From positions 1 to 51,110 of the forward strand of contig NZ_JAUQWH010000049.1 in assembly GCF_030757795.1 (NCBI RefSeq): a DNA stretch of 51,110 nt. Reading direction: 5' to 3'. The stretch comes from Actinoplanes oryzae (GTDB lineage Bacteria; Actinomycetota; Actinomycetes; Mycobacteriales; Micromonosporaceae). The notes below the pieces were generated by a model. The model was not told where the DNA came from, made no database searches, and saw only the letters and a list, made by a program, of their open reading frames with translations. The position numbers were made by a program, and so were the translations under genes. Below are positions 40,663-49,986 of this stretch, piece after piece (position 1 is the first letter of the stretch; each line of letters starts with the position of its first letter).

Positions 40663-42018
40663 ATGTACGAAGACATCGAAAAAGAGCGCAAGAAAAACCG
40701 CTCACGCCGCAATTATGCGAAGCGCGATAGGGATGCCAACGAGTACCGATATCCAGCCGAGAAAGATAGAGACAGGGTACTCTACTCGGCGGAGTTTCGA
40801 AGACTCGCCGGAATAACGCAAGTTGCGGCGGTGCATGAAAGGCACTTGATTCATAACCGCCTGACCCACAGTCTCAAAGTGGCGCAGATGGGTCGCCGGA
40901 TTGCTGAGCGTCTCCTGCGCGAAGAGCCCGAACTCGATACATGCGACCTTGTGCCCGATGTCGTCGAAGTGGCCGGACTGGCACATGACTTGGGGCATCC
41001 GCCGTTTGGGCATGCCGCTGAATCGGCGCTTAGGGACATCCTGGATGGAGTCACCGGAACGAAGCAGGGATTCGAGGGCAACGCTCAGTCTTTTCGGATT
41101 GTCACCAAGCTTTGCGTTCGCAATCAAAAGAGCCCCGGGCTCGACCTTACCCTGGCATCGCTATCTGCCATCCTGAAATATCCTCAGTTCGTTAAGCCAA
41201 AGCCCGCTCCAGCTCTGACCGACCGAAGCAGGGGGAAGAAACGGGGGGCGTATCGAACAGAGGAAGATGATTTCATTTTCGCGCGCGGAGAGATGACAGC
41301 GCCAGGTGATGCAGGAGTCAGGTCCCCGAATGCGATCATCATGGACTGGGCCGACGATATCTCCTTTGCTACGCACGACCTCGAGGATTTTATTCACGCA
41401 GGACTCGTAAGGCCAGAAACGCTGGTAGCGGAATGGAAAAATTTCCGAACTTTTGTGCGCGACGAACTGGGGCGGCAAGGCGGTTTCCAGCCGAAAGCGT
41501 TTAACAGGGCAGCGAACTACGTGGAATCAGCGTTCGCCGGAAGCATCTCGCACCCATACGATGGCTCGCGCCGCCATCAGGCTGAACTTCACAGCCTAAT
41601 CAGTAGCTTAATCATGCAGCTGGATCGAGGGTGTCATTCAATTTCAGGGCCGCCGTATGTTTGCGTCGATGACCACACGCAATACGTAGCCGAGATACTA
41701 AAGCATATAACTACGTATTACGTTGTCATGAATCCAAATATACGTGCAGCTGAGGTGGGGCAGCAGCGCTTGGTGACCGAGCTCCACGAGATGCTAGTCA
41801 ACTCGGCATCTTTAGATTTCTCGAAGGGGCACCTCGGTAGACCACGACGGTTTTGGGATATCTACGATTCTGCCAAGAAAGAAGAGGGGGAAGATCTGGC
41901 GCCGCATCGGGCGGCCGCCGACTACATCTGTACCCTCACCGAGGAGCAAGCAGTCGACCTATTTCTGCGCATGAGCGGTCGGAGCCGGGCTGATTCGCTT
42001 GGGGTATGGCTGAGATAG
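40663..42018 (+). CDS. dGTP triphosphohydrolase-like HD-domain protein (possible anti-phage dGTPase)
   Basis: A 451-residue protein of the dGTPase family. The HD metal site is seen as His69 (NRLTHSLKV), His108-Asp109 (AHDLGHPPFGHAAE) and the later Asp in MDWADDISFATHDLED. EGNAQSFRIV is another family block. The enzymes split dGTP (or other dNTPs) into nucleoside and triphosphate; housekeeping Dgt and anti-phage forms share this fold. A basic, low-GC head (KERKKNRSRRNYAKRDRD) starts it. Its codons are visibly less GC-biased than neighbours' and it sits between an integrase and a Wadjet operon, so I favour a defence role by starving phage of dNTPs. That is inference. Confidence 0.9.
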   Translation: MYEDIEKERKKNRSRRNYAKRDRDANEYRYPAEKDRDRVLYSAEFRRLAGITQVAAVHERHLIHNRLTHSLKVAQMGRRIAERLLREEPELDTCDLVPDVVEVAGLAHDLGHPPFGHAAESALRDILDGVTGTKQGFEGNAQSFRIVTKLCVRNQKSPGLDLTLASLSAILKYPQFVKPKPAPALTDRSRGKKRGAYRTEEDDFIFARGEMTAPGDAGVRSPNAIIMDWADDISFATHDLEDFIHAGLVRPETLVAEWKNFRTFVRDELGRQGGFQPKAFNRAANYVESAFAGSISHPYDGSRRHQAELHSLISSLIMQLDRGCHSISGPPYVCVDDHTQYVAEILKHITTYYVVMNPNIRAAEVGQQRLVTELHEMLVNSASLDFSKGHLGRPRRFWDIYDSAKKEEGEDLAPHRAAADYICTLTEEQAVDLFLRMSGRSRADSLGVWLR

Positions 42019-42476
42019 CCCGGTGAGAGTCCTTTCGTTTTCCGTCTACGCTTACACCACGCGATGGATTGACCCAGCACATGCTCCAGTTGCCAGACGG
42101 TCGGATGCCTGACCCGCCTGATCGCCTTGACGCTTAACTGTGACCTTCCCGAAGGGGAGAATGGCGCACGCTCATGCCACCGATGGTGCGGTCGCACTCC
42201 CTGATGCCGATGCTGCTCTGCGCCGACCTGTTCGGCCGCTTGGAGCGTGTCCGCTGCGGCGGCTAGATCTACGTAGTCTCTCACGTCGCGAGTTTGCGAC
42301 AAGACCCTCACAGACGGCCGCCCTCCTGCCGCAGTAACAGCCGGACAATGGAGGAGATGGGCTTATGCGCTGACTCGACACTGATACCCGTCGTCCGGCG
42401 ACGATGCCCGTATTCGTGTGCCGACCAAGATCGTACACGATGTCTGTCGTAGAGTGCAGAATTTGCGGTATAGTCC
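42019..42476. other. Gap with no supported gene
   Basis: 458 bases between the dGTPase stop and a small frame. Several frames stay open for 60-130 codons but none has a ribosome site, family resemblance or codon bias. TATAGT at 42469-42474 may be a -10 box for the small frame that follows. I see no RNA gene. Confidence 0.5.
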
Positions 42477-42662
42477 ATGACTATGATCAAGGTAACTGTG
42501 CTATTGGACCATATGAACGGGGATCGGCTCACCGAGTTCGAGCACCCGGGCCAATACGACGAGCAGTTCTATGAGTTTGAGGGCTCTCGTTACGAGGTTG
42601 TCGGCAGCGCTTGGGGGCCGATGCCGCAGCAGACTCTCGCTGTGAGGAAGGCCAGCCAATAG
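42477..42662 (+). CDS. Possible 61-residue acidic small protein
   Basis: The frame begins MTMIKVTVLLDHMNGDRLTE and contains HPGQYDEQFYEFEGSRYEVVGSAWG, a regular beta-strand pattern of a small compact protein. TATAGT lies just before the first ATG (42477), so an mRNA starting near the second ATG (42483) would be leaderless. No ribosome site is present. No family is recognised. Position between dGTPase and Wadjet makes it a candidate accessory-island gene. Confidence 0.45.
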   Translation: MTMIKVTVLLDHMNGDRLTEFEHPGQYDEQFYEFEGSRYEVVGSAWGPMPQQTLAVRKASQ

Positions 42663-42890
42663 CTACTGCCGCGGTCGTGCTTCGGCCGACTCCGGACGGC
42701 TTGGCCTGGGCGTAAGCTGCGGAGACTCGCATTGAACCCTTGCGCGCGGCATTCTCGAAGTTAACGGCATTCCCATGATCTCCGATCGCCCTGCGGTCGG
42801 CGATCGTCCGTCACGTCATGTAGCGGACGTTGGGCTGGGTCGACGCATACTCGTGCCGATGGCAATCGACCCGATCACGCTCGAAGATCG

Positions 42891-43067
42891 ATGCCGCCGG
42901 CAACCGCAGACCCCTCAGCTAGTGAGCCGGTTGACGTGTTCGACTTCAGTGTTTGGCTTCAGTTCTCTGCTGATGGCGATCTGGATGCTGACGATATTCT
43001 TGTCTATTGCGGTGACGGATATGCGACTCTGAACTGGTGCTATGTTTTAAATATACGCAGGAGTTGA
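42891..43067 (+). CDS. Possible 58-residue small protein, convergent with jetD
   Basis: ATG at 42891 opens MPPATADPSASEPVDVFDF, followed by SVWLQFSADGDLDADDILVYCG and DGYATLNWCYVLNIRRS, stop TGA at 43065-43067. The acidic, aromatic-rich body looks more protein-like than the competing frames across 42663-43039. It overlaps the 3' end of jetD by 28 bases on the other strand. It lacks a clear ribosome site and any known family; it may be a fragment. Confidence 0.3.
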   Translation: MPPATADPSASEPVDVFDFSVWLQFSADGDLDADDILVYCGDGYATLNWCYVLNIRRS

Positions 43068-44254
43068 GCTACGGCGTGATCGAGAGGGATGGCTTCTTGT
43101 TCGATTCGGCGAAATGGAGTTGGGCCTGCGGTAGCGATGGTGGCGTATGCAATGGTCTCGGCCTCGGTTAAATGCGGCAAGTCCTCCTGTGAGGCCTTGA
43201 TGGGTCGCCCGGCCTTGTCATGGTTAACGCCGTGCAGGGAGTAGCGGTGGAGGTCGGTGGCGTCCATGAGGATAGAGGTGACATGTTTGGCTGGTGACCC
43301 GTCTGGCGCGGGTACGGCGAGCGCGGCGCGGAAGCGGTCGAGGATTGCGTACCCGTCAGCGTCGATGTCGCCCCAGTAGACAACGTGATTTGCGGCGCGG
43401 ATCCAAGGCACGTTCGCGAGGAGGGTGGCTGCTGCCTTGCCGCCTCCCTCGACCACGATTGTGTCGTTGACCTGTGGGAACCAGAGCCGGGAGTCGCGGT
43501 TTTCGACGACGAGTACGACGCGCGGTGGGTAGGCAATGTCGTGCACGTCCCCAGTGGTCCAGGCATCGTGCCTACGCCGGCCAGACACAGCATGGCCGGG
43601 ATCGACGTAGGTCAGGTGCATGACGGTCAGCCGGGGCCGGACTTCGTCGCGGACATCACGTCCCGCGACGTCGCGTAGTAGCGCGCCGTGGGTGTCGAGC
43701 CATTTGGTGTGCATCCCGGGCACGGGAAGTTGCCGCAACGTCCAGTTCCCGGCGTCGGGGTGCTGGCATAGCCAGGTCACTGCGCTGATGAGGACGTCCA
43801 CGTCGTTGGGTGGAAGGCTGTAGACGGCCCGCAGCGTGGATGGGGTGAGGGTGGCGCTGGCGGATTGCAGGGACGATGCCAACTTACGGGCCCGCCCGAG
43901 GTCCACGGTCGGCGTTTCAGCGCCGTCGAGGAGCGCGGCGGCGCCGTCTAGATCAGCGTTGAGCACGGCCGGAAAGTCCCCGCCGACTCCCCGGATGGTC
44001 ACCGCAGCGCGGTCGACCTCCACGCCGGCGGGGAGCCGGTCGCAGAAGTCGCGCCATTGCATGTGCCAGCTCGTCCAGGTGGTGTATCCAAGCTGCTCGA
44101 CCGCCTTGCCCGTCCTTACTCCGGGGCGCAGCCGAACGGAGAAGGCGACGCGGTCTCCGACACCGAACTCCGCGCACACCGCCTCCGCCCATTTCTGTCT
44201 GAGCTTGCCGTGGACAGCCGCGACGGCGTCCTGCGGGGTGACGAGAACGGTCAT
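43040..44254 (-). CDS. jetD: Wadjet JetD, toprim nuclease subunit (DUF3322/DUF2220)
   Basis: A 404-residue protein, last of the jetABCD operon. The N-terminal DUF3322 part (QLGYTTWTSWHMQWRDFCDRLPAGV) leads to a DUF2220 toprim-like domain. VVLVVENRDSRLWFP with the catalytic Glu and VVYWGDIDADGYAILDRF with D-x-D-x-x-G are the metal-binding motifs of topoisomerase/primase folds. In Wadjet, JetD is the endonuclease that cuts closed circular DNA after JetABC has extruded it into a loop. ATG at 44254 overlaps the JetC stop by ATGA. The residues needed for cleavage all seem present. Confidence 0.93.
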   Translation of the reverse strand: MTVLVTPQDAVAAVHGKLRQKWAEAVCAEFGVGDRVAFSVRLRPGVRTGKAVEQLGYTTWTSWHMQWRDFCDRLPAGVEVDRAAVTIRGVGGDFPAVLNADLDGAAALLDGAETPTVDLGRARKLASSLQSASATLTPSTLRAVYSLPPNDVDVLISAVTWLCQHPDAGNWTLRQLPVPGMHTKWLDTHGALLRDVAGRDVRDEVRPRLTVMHLTYVDPGHAVSGRRRHDAWTTGDVHDIAYPPRVVLVVENRDSRLWFPQVNDTIVVEGGGKAAATLLANVPWIRAANHVVYWGDIDADGYAILDRFRAALAVPAPDGSPAKHVTSILMDATDLHRYSLHGVNHDKAGRPIKASQEDLPHLTEAETIAYATIATAGPTPFRRIEQEAIPLDHAVAQLLRIFKT

Positions 44255-47200
44255 GCGTCTGCTACCCCGACCAGCAGTTTCGCCCAGGATTGGCCGTGGG
44301 CGTTTTTGAGGATCAGGTACTCAGCGTCCACGTGTGGTTCGATCGCGCTGTGTTTGTCGTTCGGCGCTCCGATGACCAGTTGGAAGCCTAGGCCTCGCCA
44401 CGCTCCGATGGCGCGGCCGGTGAAGTGGGCGTCTGCTTTGATCAGCGCCTCGTCGAGGAAGACCGGGGCATAGCGGGGACGGGTGGCGCCCGCGTCGCCG
44501 AGCTGGTAGCGCAGGGCTGCACCGACGATGAAGGCGACGAGCTCCTGGGACTCGCCGCCTGATTTTTCGCCGATGTGGTCGTAGATGGCGACGTGCGTAC
44601 CGCCGAGGTCGATCTTTTCTGCGCTGATCCGGACGTGGTTGCGGACGTCGACGAGGTCGGCGAAGTCCGGGGCAGTGCGGCGGATCCGGTCGATCACCTT
44701 GACCATCCGGTTGTAGGCGCGTTCCCGGTCGTCCTCTGTCGCGGCATTGTCGATGAAGGCGCGCACGTCGCGTAGTTCCTTGCGGAAGCGAGCGCGGGCC
44801 GTGGAGTGGCTTTCCTGCGGGTCGATGCGCAGCCGGTGCCCGTCGTCAGCGAACGGTAATTCGGCGAGGATGCGGTTGACGGGGTCGATCCGGTCGCGGA
44901 TCTCTCGGACAGCGGCGGCGAGCTCGCTGTCCAGGCCAGTCAGGTCATTGCCGGAAAGGTTGAGCAGACTGTCACGCCACTCGGTCTCCAGCTCATGCAG
45001 GCCGCTGGTTTCCAGGTCGGTAAGAAGGCGCTCGAAGTCGCGGTAGGAGGCATCCGGTTCGATGCCGAGGTTGGGGTTCGGCCAGCGTTCGAGGAAGGTG
45101 GAAAAGGTATCCTGCAGCGCCTTGCGCGATCGGCCGATCGACTCCGTCGCGGATCGTCGGTCGGTGCCGACCCGTTCGGCGGCACGTCTGACTCCCGCAT
45201 CGAACTCGGCGAGCGCCTGCGCCGGGCCGGCGCGTTCGGTGGTTCCTTCGAAGAGGGTCTCCAGGTAGTCCCGATGCTCACGGGTGAGGTCGACGCCCGC
45301 CTCTTCGGCCCTGTCGAGCGCCAGCTGGGCGCTATCCACCTCGTCGACGGTCGCAGCCCAGGAATCACCGAGTTCCTTCATGTTCTTCTTCTGCTGGCCG
45401 ACCCGTTCGATCAGTTCCCTGACCTGTTCCTTGAGAGCGTCCAGGCCGCGCTGCAGCTGATCGATCTCCGGGTTGCCGGCCCGAATCTCCTCGATGACAC
45501 CGTTCCAGTGTTTGTGCTCGGCCTGGACACCAGCGACATCTACCTGCTTCCACGAAAGATCGATCAGACTTTGGTACGCGGTGCGGCGCGCTTCCATCGA
45601 GTTGAGATTTGCCTCCTCCTTCTCTACCCCCGTGGCCGCGGCGTCGACGCGCTTGCGGGCGTGGCTGATCCTGGTGTCGAGGTCGGCGAGCGTCCTAGTG
45701 TTCGTGAAACCGAGGACGTTGCCTCGGCCATGGCCGCCATGCGCGCCCCGGCCACCTTCGGAGGTCTGGCCGGTGATCGTGAGTGCCTTGGTGTACTGCG
45801 GCAGCAGTCTCGGTGTGTCAACACAGACATAGGCGAACCGGCGGGCAAGTTCACCCTTAAGCCAGACGGTGAACGGCGACGGCCGATAGTCGAGCCTGCC
45901 GGGCAGCGTCTTGCTGTCGAGCCCGGCCTCGTCACGCTGCCCGGTACGCACGCCCTCGAACTGGATACGCCGTGCAGTCGGCACTGCGTTGATCGCCTCA
46001 CGGAACGCGTTCAACCGGCCGATGTCGATCAGCATCCGGGTGGCGAATCCGCCGAGCGCCAGGTTGAACGCCTCGCGCCACGGCTCGAACTCCGTTCGCA
46101 CCTCGATCAGCTCGCCGACAAACGGCAGGTCCTCGGGGCTGAGGCCAGCGGCTGCAGCCAGCTTCGCGCGGGCCGTGTGCAGCTCGGTCGGGATGTTGCC
46201 CCGGTGGGCCTTAACCGCGTCGCGTTCGGCGCGCAGGCCTCTTAGCTCGCGTCCAGCCTCCTTCTCTTCCGCAATTGCCTCGGCGTACGTCAGCTGAGCA
46301 GTCCGCCGGGCGTCGACGTCAGCCACCGAGCGGTGCGCCGTTTCGACCAGCGCGGCGAACTCGTCACTGGTCGCGACCGAGGCACCGATCGTGTCCAGCA
46401 CCCTGTCCAGCCGTTCCCGGGCCCTGCCGACGTCGCCCAGCCGCTGCTGAACGGCGCTGATCTCCCGTTGGGCGGTCTCCAGGCGGTCTCCACCGGAGGC
46501 ACGAATGGTGTCGGCGACCCCGTCGCGACGTGCCTCGGCGGCTTTGACCAGAGCGTTAGTCTCTGCCAGCTCGTCCTGTGCCCGACGGTGCCGTCGGCCC
46601 AGGTCCTCCTCCGCCGCGCGCAACAGCTCCATCCGGCGTTGGTGACGCCACAACGCGGCGGGCGACGCCGTAGCGGCGAACGATCCGATCTTGTCGATTG
46701 ACGTCAATCGGCCCGCCGCGTCGTCGATGGTTTGTCGGTGTTCACGGATCGGGGTTAGCGCCTTCACCTGCTGGCGTGCGGTGATCATCCGGGCACGGGT
46801 GCCGGACAGTTCATCGAACTGCTGCACCACCGCGTCCGCGGTGGCCAGCGTGGCCGGCTCTTCCAGGACCATCGTCTTGTACAGGGCGTCGACCGTGGTG
46901 ATCTGCTGGCCGGCCTGGATGCGCCCCAGCAACGCGATCGCCTTGTGCCCGTCACCCGCGGCACCGATGCCGAGCGTCGTGTGCAGCCGCGCGGTGAACT
47001 CCCGGTCGGTGCCACTGCAGACCAGACCGGTTGCATCGACCTCGGCGCGGGCGAACTTCTTACCCGCCGGGCCTTCCAGAGTCCGTAGGTCATACCCGTG
47101 ATCGCAGGTGGCACGGACCACCACGGTGTCGTCAAGGTTGCGGGCCGACGACGGTACGTACCAGGCCCGCAGTGCGGTGAACTCGGCACCGGTGTGATCC

Positions 47201-47595
47201 ACCCACGTCATCGCGATGGCAGACCAGGTGTCACGGCCGTCGCCGCGCAGCACCCGCAACTTCGTCTCACCGTCACTACGAGACTCGTCGAGCTTGCCGC
47301 GCGCGTACGACAGGATGTTGCGCTGGTCCTTGCCCCGCGGCCTGCCGACCACCCCGCCGTTGGACGCCCCGTTGAACGGCGTCGTGTGCGGCATGAGCAA
47401 CGCGATGTACGAGTCCATCAGCGTCGACTTACCCGACCCGGAACCTCCGCTCAGCAGCGTCGCGCCCGGCGAGAGCCGCACGTGATGATGGCCGTCGTAG
47501 CCGCCCCAGTTGACCAGCTGCAGATCCCGCGCCACCCACTGCTGACCCCGCGATGCTGCCGGAACGAGCCCGAACAGCGTGTCGATCATGCTCAC
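44251..47595 (-). CDS. jetC: Wadjet JetC, SMC/MukB-like ATPase
   Basis: A 1114-residue SMC-like motor. The N-terminal head has Walker [10 protein letters not shown] within [20 protein letters not shown]. Long coiled coils (rich in Glu/Arg/Ala, about residues 270-420 and 620-900) flank a hinge near 500. The C-terminal head carries signature [20 protein letters not shown] and Walker [13 protein letters not shown]. Such proteins dimerise and extrude DNA loops; with JetA and JetB they detect small circular DNA. GTG at 47595 overlaps the JetB stop (GTGA); ATG at 47589 is an in-frame alternative. The gene is full-length with no frameshift. Confidence 0.95.
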   Translation of the reverse strand: MSMIDTLFGLVPAASRGQQWVARDLQLVNWGGYDGHHHVRLSPGATLLSGGSGSGKSTLMDSYIALLMPHTTPFNGASNGGVVGRPRGKDQRNILSYARGKLDESRSDGETKLRVLRGDGRDTWSAIAMTWVDHTGAEFTALRAWYVPSSARNLDDTVVVRATCDHGYDLRTLEGPAGKKFARAEVDATGLVCSGTDREFTARLHTTLGIGAAGDGHKAIALLGRIQAGQQITTVDALYKTMVLEEPATLATADAVVQQFDELSGTRARMITARQQVKALTPIREHRQTIDDAAGRLTSIDKIGSFAATASPAALWRHQRRMELLRAAEEDLGRRHRRAQDELAETNALVKAAEARRDGVADTIRASGGDRLETAQREISAVQQRLGDVGRARERLDRVLDTIGASVATSDEFAALVETAHRSVADVDARRTAQLTYAEAIAEEKEAGRELRGLRAERDAVKAHRGNIPTELHTARAKLAAAAGLSPEDLPFVGELIEVRTEFEPWREAFNLALGGFATRMLIDIGRLNAFREAINAVPTARRIQFEGVRTGQRDEAGLDSKTLPGRLDYRPSPFTVWLKGELARRFAYVCVDTPRLLPQYTKALTITGQTSEGGRGAHGGHGRGNVLGFTNTRTLADLDTRISHARKRVDAAATGVEKEEANLNSMEARRTAYQSLIDLSWKQVDVAGVQAEHKHWNGVIEEIRAGNPEIDQLQRGLDALKEQVRELIERVGQQKKNMKELGDSWAATVDEVDSAQLALDRAEEAGVDLTREHRDYLETLFEGTTERAGPAQALAEFDAGVRRAAERVGTDRRSATESIGRSRKALQDTFSTFLERWPNPNLGIEPDASYRDFERLLTDLETSGLHELETEWRDSLLNLSGNDLTGLDSELAAAVREIRDRIDPVNRILAELPFADDGHRLRIDPQESHSTARARFRKELRDVRAFIDNAATEDDRERAYNRMVKVIDRIRRTAPDFADLVDVRNHVRISAEKIDLGGTHVAIYDHIGEKSGGESQELVAFIVGAALRYQLGDAGATRPRYAPVFLDEALIKADAHFTGRAIGAWRGLGFQLVIGAPNDKHSAIEPHVDAEYLILKNAHGQSWAKLLVGVADA

Positions 47596-48263
47596 GCGGC
47601 GGCCTCGTTCTGCTCACGCAACCACTGGTCTAGCTCGGCGAGCTTCTCCGTACTCAGCACTACCTCCACCATCGGGGTGATCCGGTACCGGCCGGCGGAT
47701 TCCTCGGCGAGCAGCCCCTCGGTGACCAGCCGCTGCACGGCGTTGCGCACCTCCTGCTGACGCCGGGCCAGGTTGTGGTCGTGCGGGTCGAAGTAGGTCA
47801 GCACGGTCTGCTCCAGCTCCTCGATGTCTACCCGCGCCGTGCTCTCACCCGTACCCCGTTCGCGCTGGAAAACGGTGCGCAGGTGAACCAGAACCAAGGT
47901 CTCGGCCCGGTTGTACGGGTCGTCCTTGAGCAGGATCGGCACGTCCATCTCTACAGAACGCACCTGCGACTTGTACGCGACACCGCGCTCGTGGTCGACC
48001 ACCAGACGCACGAACAGGTCATGCATCCGCGACTCGATGATCTGCTGGTTCTCCAGCAGAATGCGCCAGTACGCCGGACTCTTCTCCGCGAGCAGGAACT
48101 TGCGCCGCAACAACTGGACCAGCACCCGGCGCACGTCGGCCTCCAGCGTGCCCGCATCACCGGCGAACAGCTCGGTCGGATCCTCCTCCATCGAGACAGG
48201 ATCGATGAATCCGGCCGCCTCACCCGCCGACCAGCCGTCGTCGGCCCCACCCGGCTCACTCAT
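47592..48263 (-). CDS. jetB: Wadjet JetB, kite (MukE-like) subunit (DUF4194)
   Basis: A 223-residue protein with tandem winged-helix features of DUF4194. [41 protein letters not shown] and [33 protein letters not shown] are the family's conserved blocks. It is the counterpart of MukE, clamping onto JetA and the JetC heads. The start is set at ATG 48263 because it overlaps the end of jetA; a longer frame to 48284 lacks a ribosome site. Both ends overlap neighbours, so all four Jet proteins are made from one coupled message. Confidence 0.92.
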   Translation of the reverse strand: MSEPGGADDGWSAGEAAGFIDPVSMEEDPTELFAGDAGTLEADVRRVLVQLLRRKFLLAEKSPAYWRILLENQQIIESRMHDLFVRLVVDHERGVAYKSQVRSVEMDVPILLKDDPYNRAETLVLVHLRTVFQRERGTGESTARVDIEELEQTVLTYFDPHDHNLARRQQEVRNAVQRLVTEGLLAEESAGRYRITPMVEVVLSTEKLAELDQWLREQNEAAA

Positions 48264-49758
48264 CGTCACCACTCCCGTCCACACCTGCCGGATTCGCCGC
48301 TACCACAGCGCCCAGAGCAAACCGCCGCCGCGTCTGATCTGGCCGCACCGTCTCGACCACCGCCAACTCGCTCGTCTCGCTCATCCCGTCCCCGTGCGCG
48401 ATCTCCAGCAGCCCGAGCAGGTCCACCGGCCGCTGAATCTCCTCACCCGCCGCACGAAACGCGGCCATCACGTCGACGGTCGCCGCCCCGTCTGCGAACG
48501 CCTGCAGATGCGCGCGCAACTCGGCGTACCGAGGACCACCCCACGCCCGAGTGTCCGCAGCCGTGATGTCGTCGGGCTCATCCCAGTTGCGCAGCGGTGC
48601 AGGTGGTTGTGGTGGCCGGGGGTCGCTCAACCTCTGGCGTAGATGTCCGACGTCGGCCACAGGCAGTCGGCGTAACGGCTCGACGGCCTCGCCACGGCGA
48701 GATGCGGGAACCCATTTGTGCAGCCCCGACATGACGTCCCTCAACATCTCGTCCACCTGGCGGTCCCGCATCGGATCGTGGTTGCGGACCTGGGTGGTGA
48801 TGACATGCGACGCCTGCCGCTGGGCGGCCAGCACTTCCTTCACTCCATGCTCGATCCTCCGAGAGATGTCGGTCAGCTCTCGTTGCTGCTGCGGTGGCAA
48901 CAACTCGGTGAATTGGTGCCGTAGCACCGTTCGTAGCTGGCTCCACAGGCCGTCGATCTGCGCCGGGTCACCGATCAGACGAAGCGCTCCGGCGAAGGCA
49001 CGGCCTTCCGGCGTCGCGTCCAGAATCCGCTGACCGCGCGCGAGGTACTCGCGCAGCACCTCACCGGTGGGGCGCACGTCGTGCCGCAGTTCCGCGACGA
49101 CGTCACGCTGAATGGCTTTGATCGACTCGGCCACACGAGCGAAGTCGGCGGGCAACTCCCGCGCCAGGTGCAGCACGTTCTCGGCCTCCTCGAGGAGTTG
49201 CTCGTCGTCAACCGTCTCGACGGCGCCCCCCTTCTCGAGCCGCGTCAGTTCCTTCTGGCGCTGCTGAATCTCCTCGTGCAAGCGAACCATCCTGGACATG
49301 AGGTCCGGATCAGCGTCCTGGGCCAGGCGCTCGATCGCCTCCAGCAGCGTCCTGACCCGCGACTCGGACACCCGTGTACGGGCTCCGCCGACCCGGCCGG
49401 CGACTTCGAGCGCACCGACGCCGTACGCCGAGAGCCGATAGACCTCGGCATCGTTGTCGGACACCTGCCGCACCAGCCATCCCGCCTGCACCCACTGTCG
49501 ACAGAGGTCACGAGCGTTGCCTGCGGGCAGCGGCTGGTTGTCTTCGTCGCCGTAGCCGGCAGCCCGTAACTGGTCGAGGGCATCGTTGATTTCGGTATGC
49601 GCGTCCGCCACCGCGACCGTCGGGCGCTCCGCGGTAAAGGTCATTGCTAGCACCGTCACCACGAATGGTGCGTGCGTTTGGTGAAGCAAGGCGAGCATCG
49701 GATTCTGGAACGCCCGGAGCGCTCCCTGGTAAGCGCCTTCGACTCCTCGTGTAGCCAT
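48256..49758 (-). CDS. jetA: Wadjet JetA, kleisin (MukF-like) subunit (DUF3375)
   Basis: A 500-residue DUF3375 protein and the first gene of the operon. [25 protein letters not shown] near the N-terminus is the recurring H-x-P/L-LL start helix of JetA, followed by winged-helix segments ([29 protein letters not shown]) and a long central coiled coil ([35 protein letters not shown]). It bridges the JetC heads. No strong ribosome site precedes ATG at 49758. The 228-base region upstream to the next gene shows no recognisable promoter or hairpin. DUF3375 with DUF4194 and DUF3322/2220 is the domain set of type I Wadjet. Confidence 0.92.
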   Translation of the reverse strand: MATRGVEGAYQGALRAFQNPMLALLHQTHAPFVVTVLAMTFTAERPTVAVADAHTEINDALDQLRAAGYGDEDNQPLPAGNARDLCRQWVQAGWLVRQVSDNDAEVYRLSAYGVGALEVAGRVGGARTRVSESRVRTLLEAIERLAQDADPDLMSRMVRLHEEIQQRQKELTRLEKGGAVETVDDEQLLEEAENVLHLARELPADFARVAESIKAIQRDVVAELRHDVRPTGEVLREYLARGQRILDATPEGRAFAGALRLIGDPAQIDGLWSQLRTVLRHQFTELLPPQQQRELTDISRRIEHGVKEVLAAQRQASHVITTQVRNHDPMRDRQVDEMLRDVMSGLHKWVPASRRGEAVEPLRRLPVADVGHLRQRLSDPRPPQPPAPLRNWDEPDDITAADTRAWGGPRYAELRAHLQAFADGAATVDVMAAFRAAGEEIQRPVDLLGLLEIAHGDGMSETSELAVVETVRPDQTRRRFALGAVVAANPAGVDGSGDDE

Positions 49759-49986
49759 CAGAACGAAGCCTACGACGCGGGTACGACATGCAATGCCTGC
49801 CGTTGTCGCCGGTGTTGCTGACGACGGCTACCGCCAACGTACTCTCGACTGGGTGAGTTGCTGCTCAGCGGTGGATGCCCAGGTAGGTACACACGGAGCC
49901 GGTGCGTGGCCGGGTGACAAAACCATCGACTCATTTGCCGTGCCATAGCTCCCTTGCTCTCGCCGAATCGGTGCCTGGAGATCGTG

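Noticed and set aside
42775..43032. Eighty-five-codon frame with a hydrophobic end
   Set aside because: The hydrophobic tail arises from an out-of-frame reading of the more protein-like 42891 frame; no start signal.
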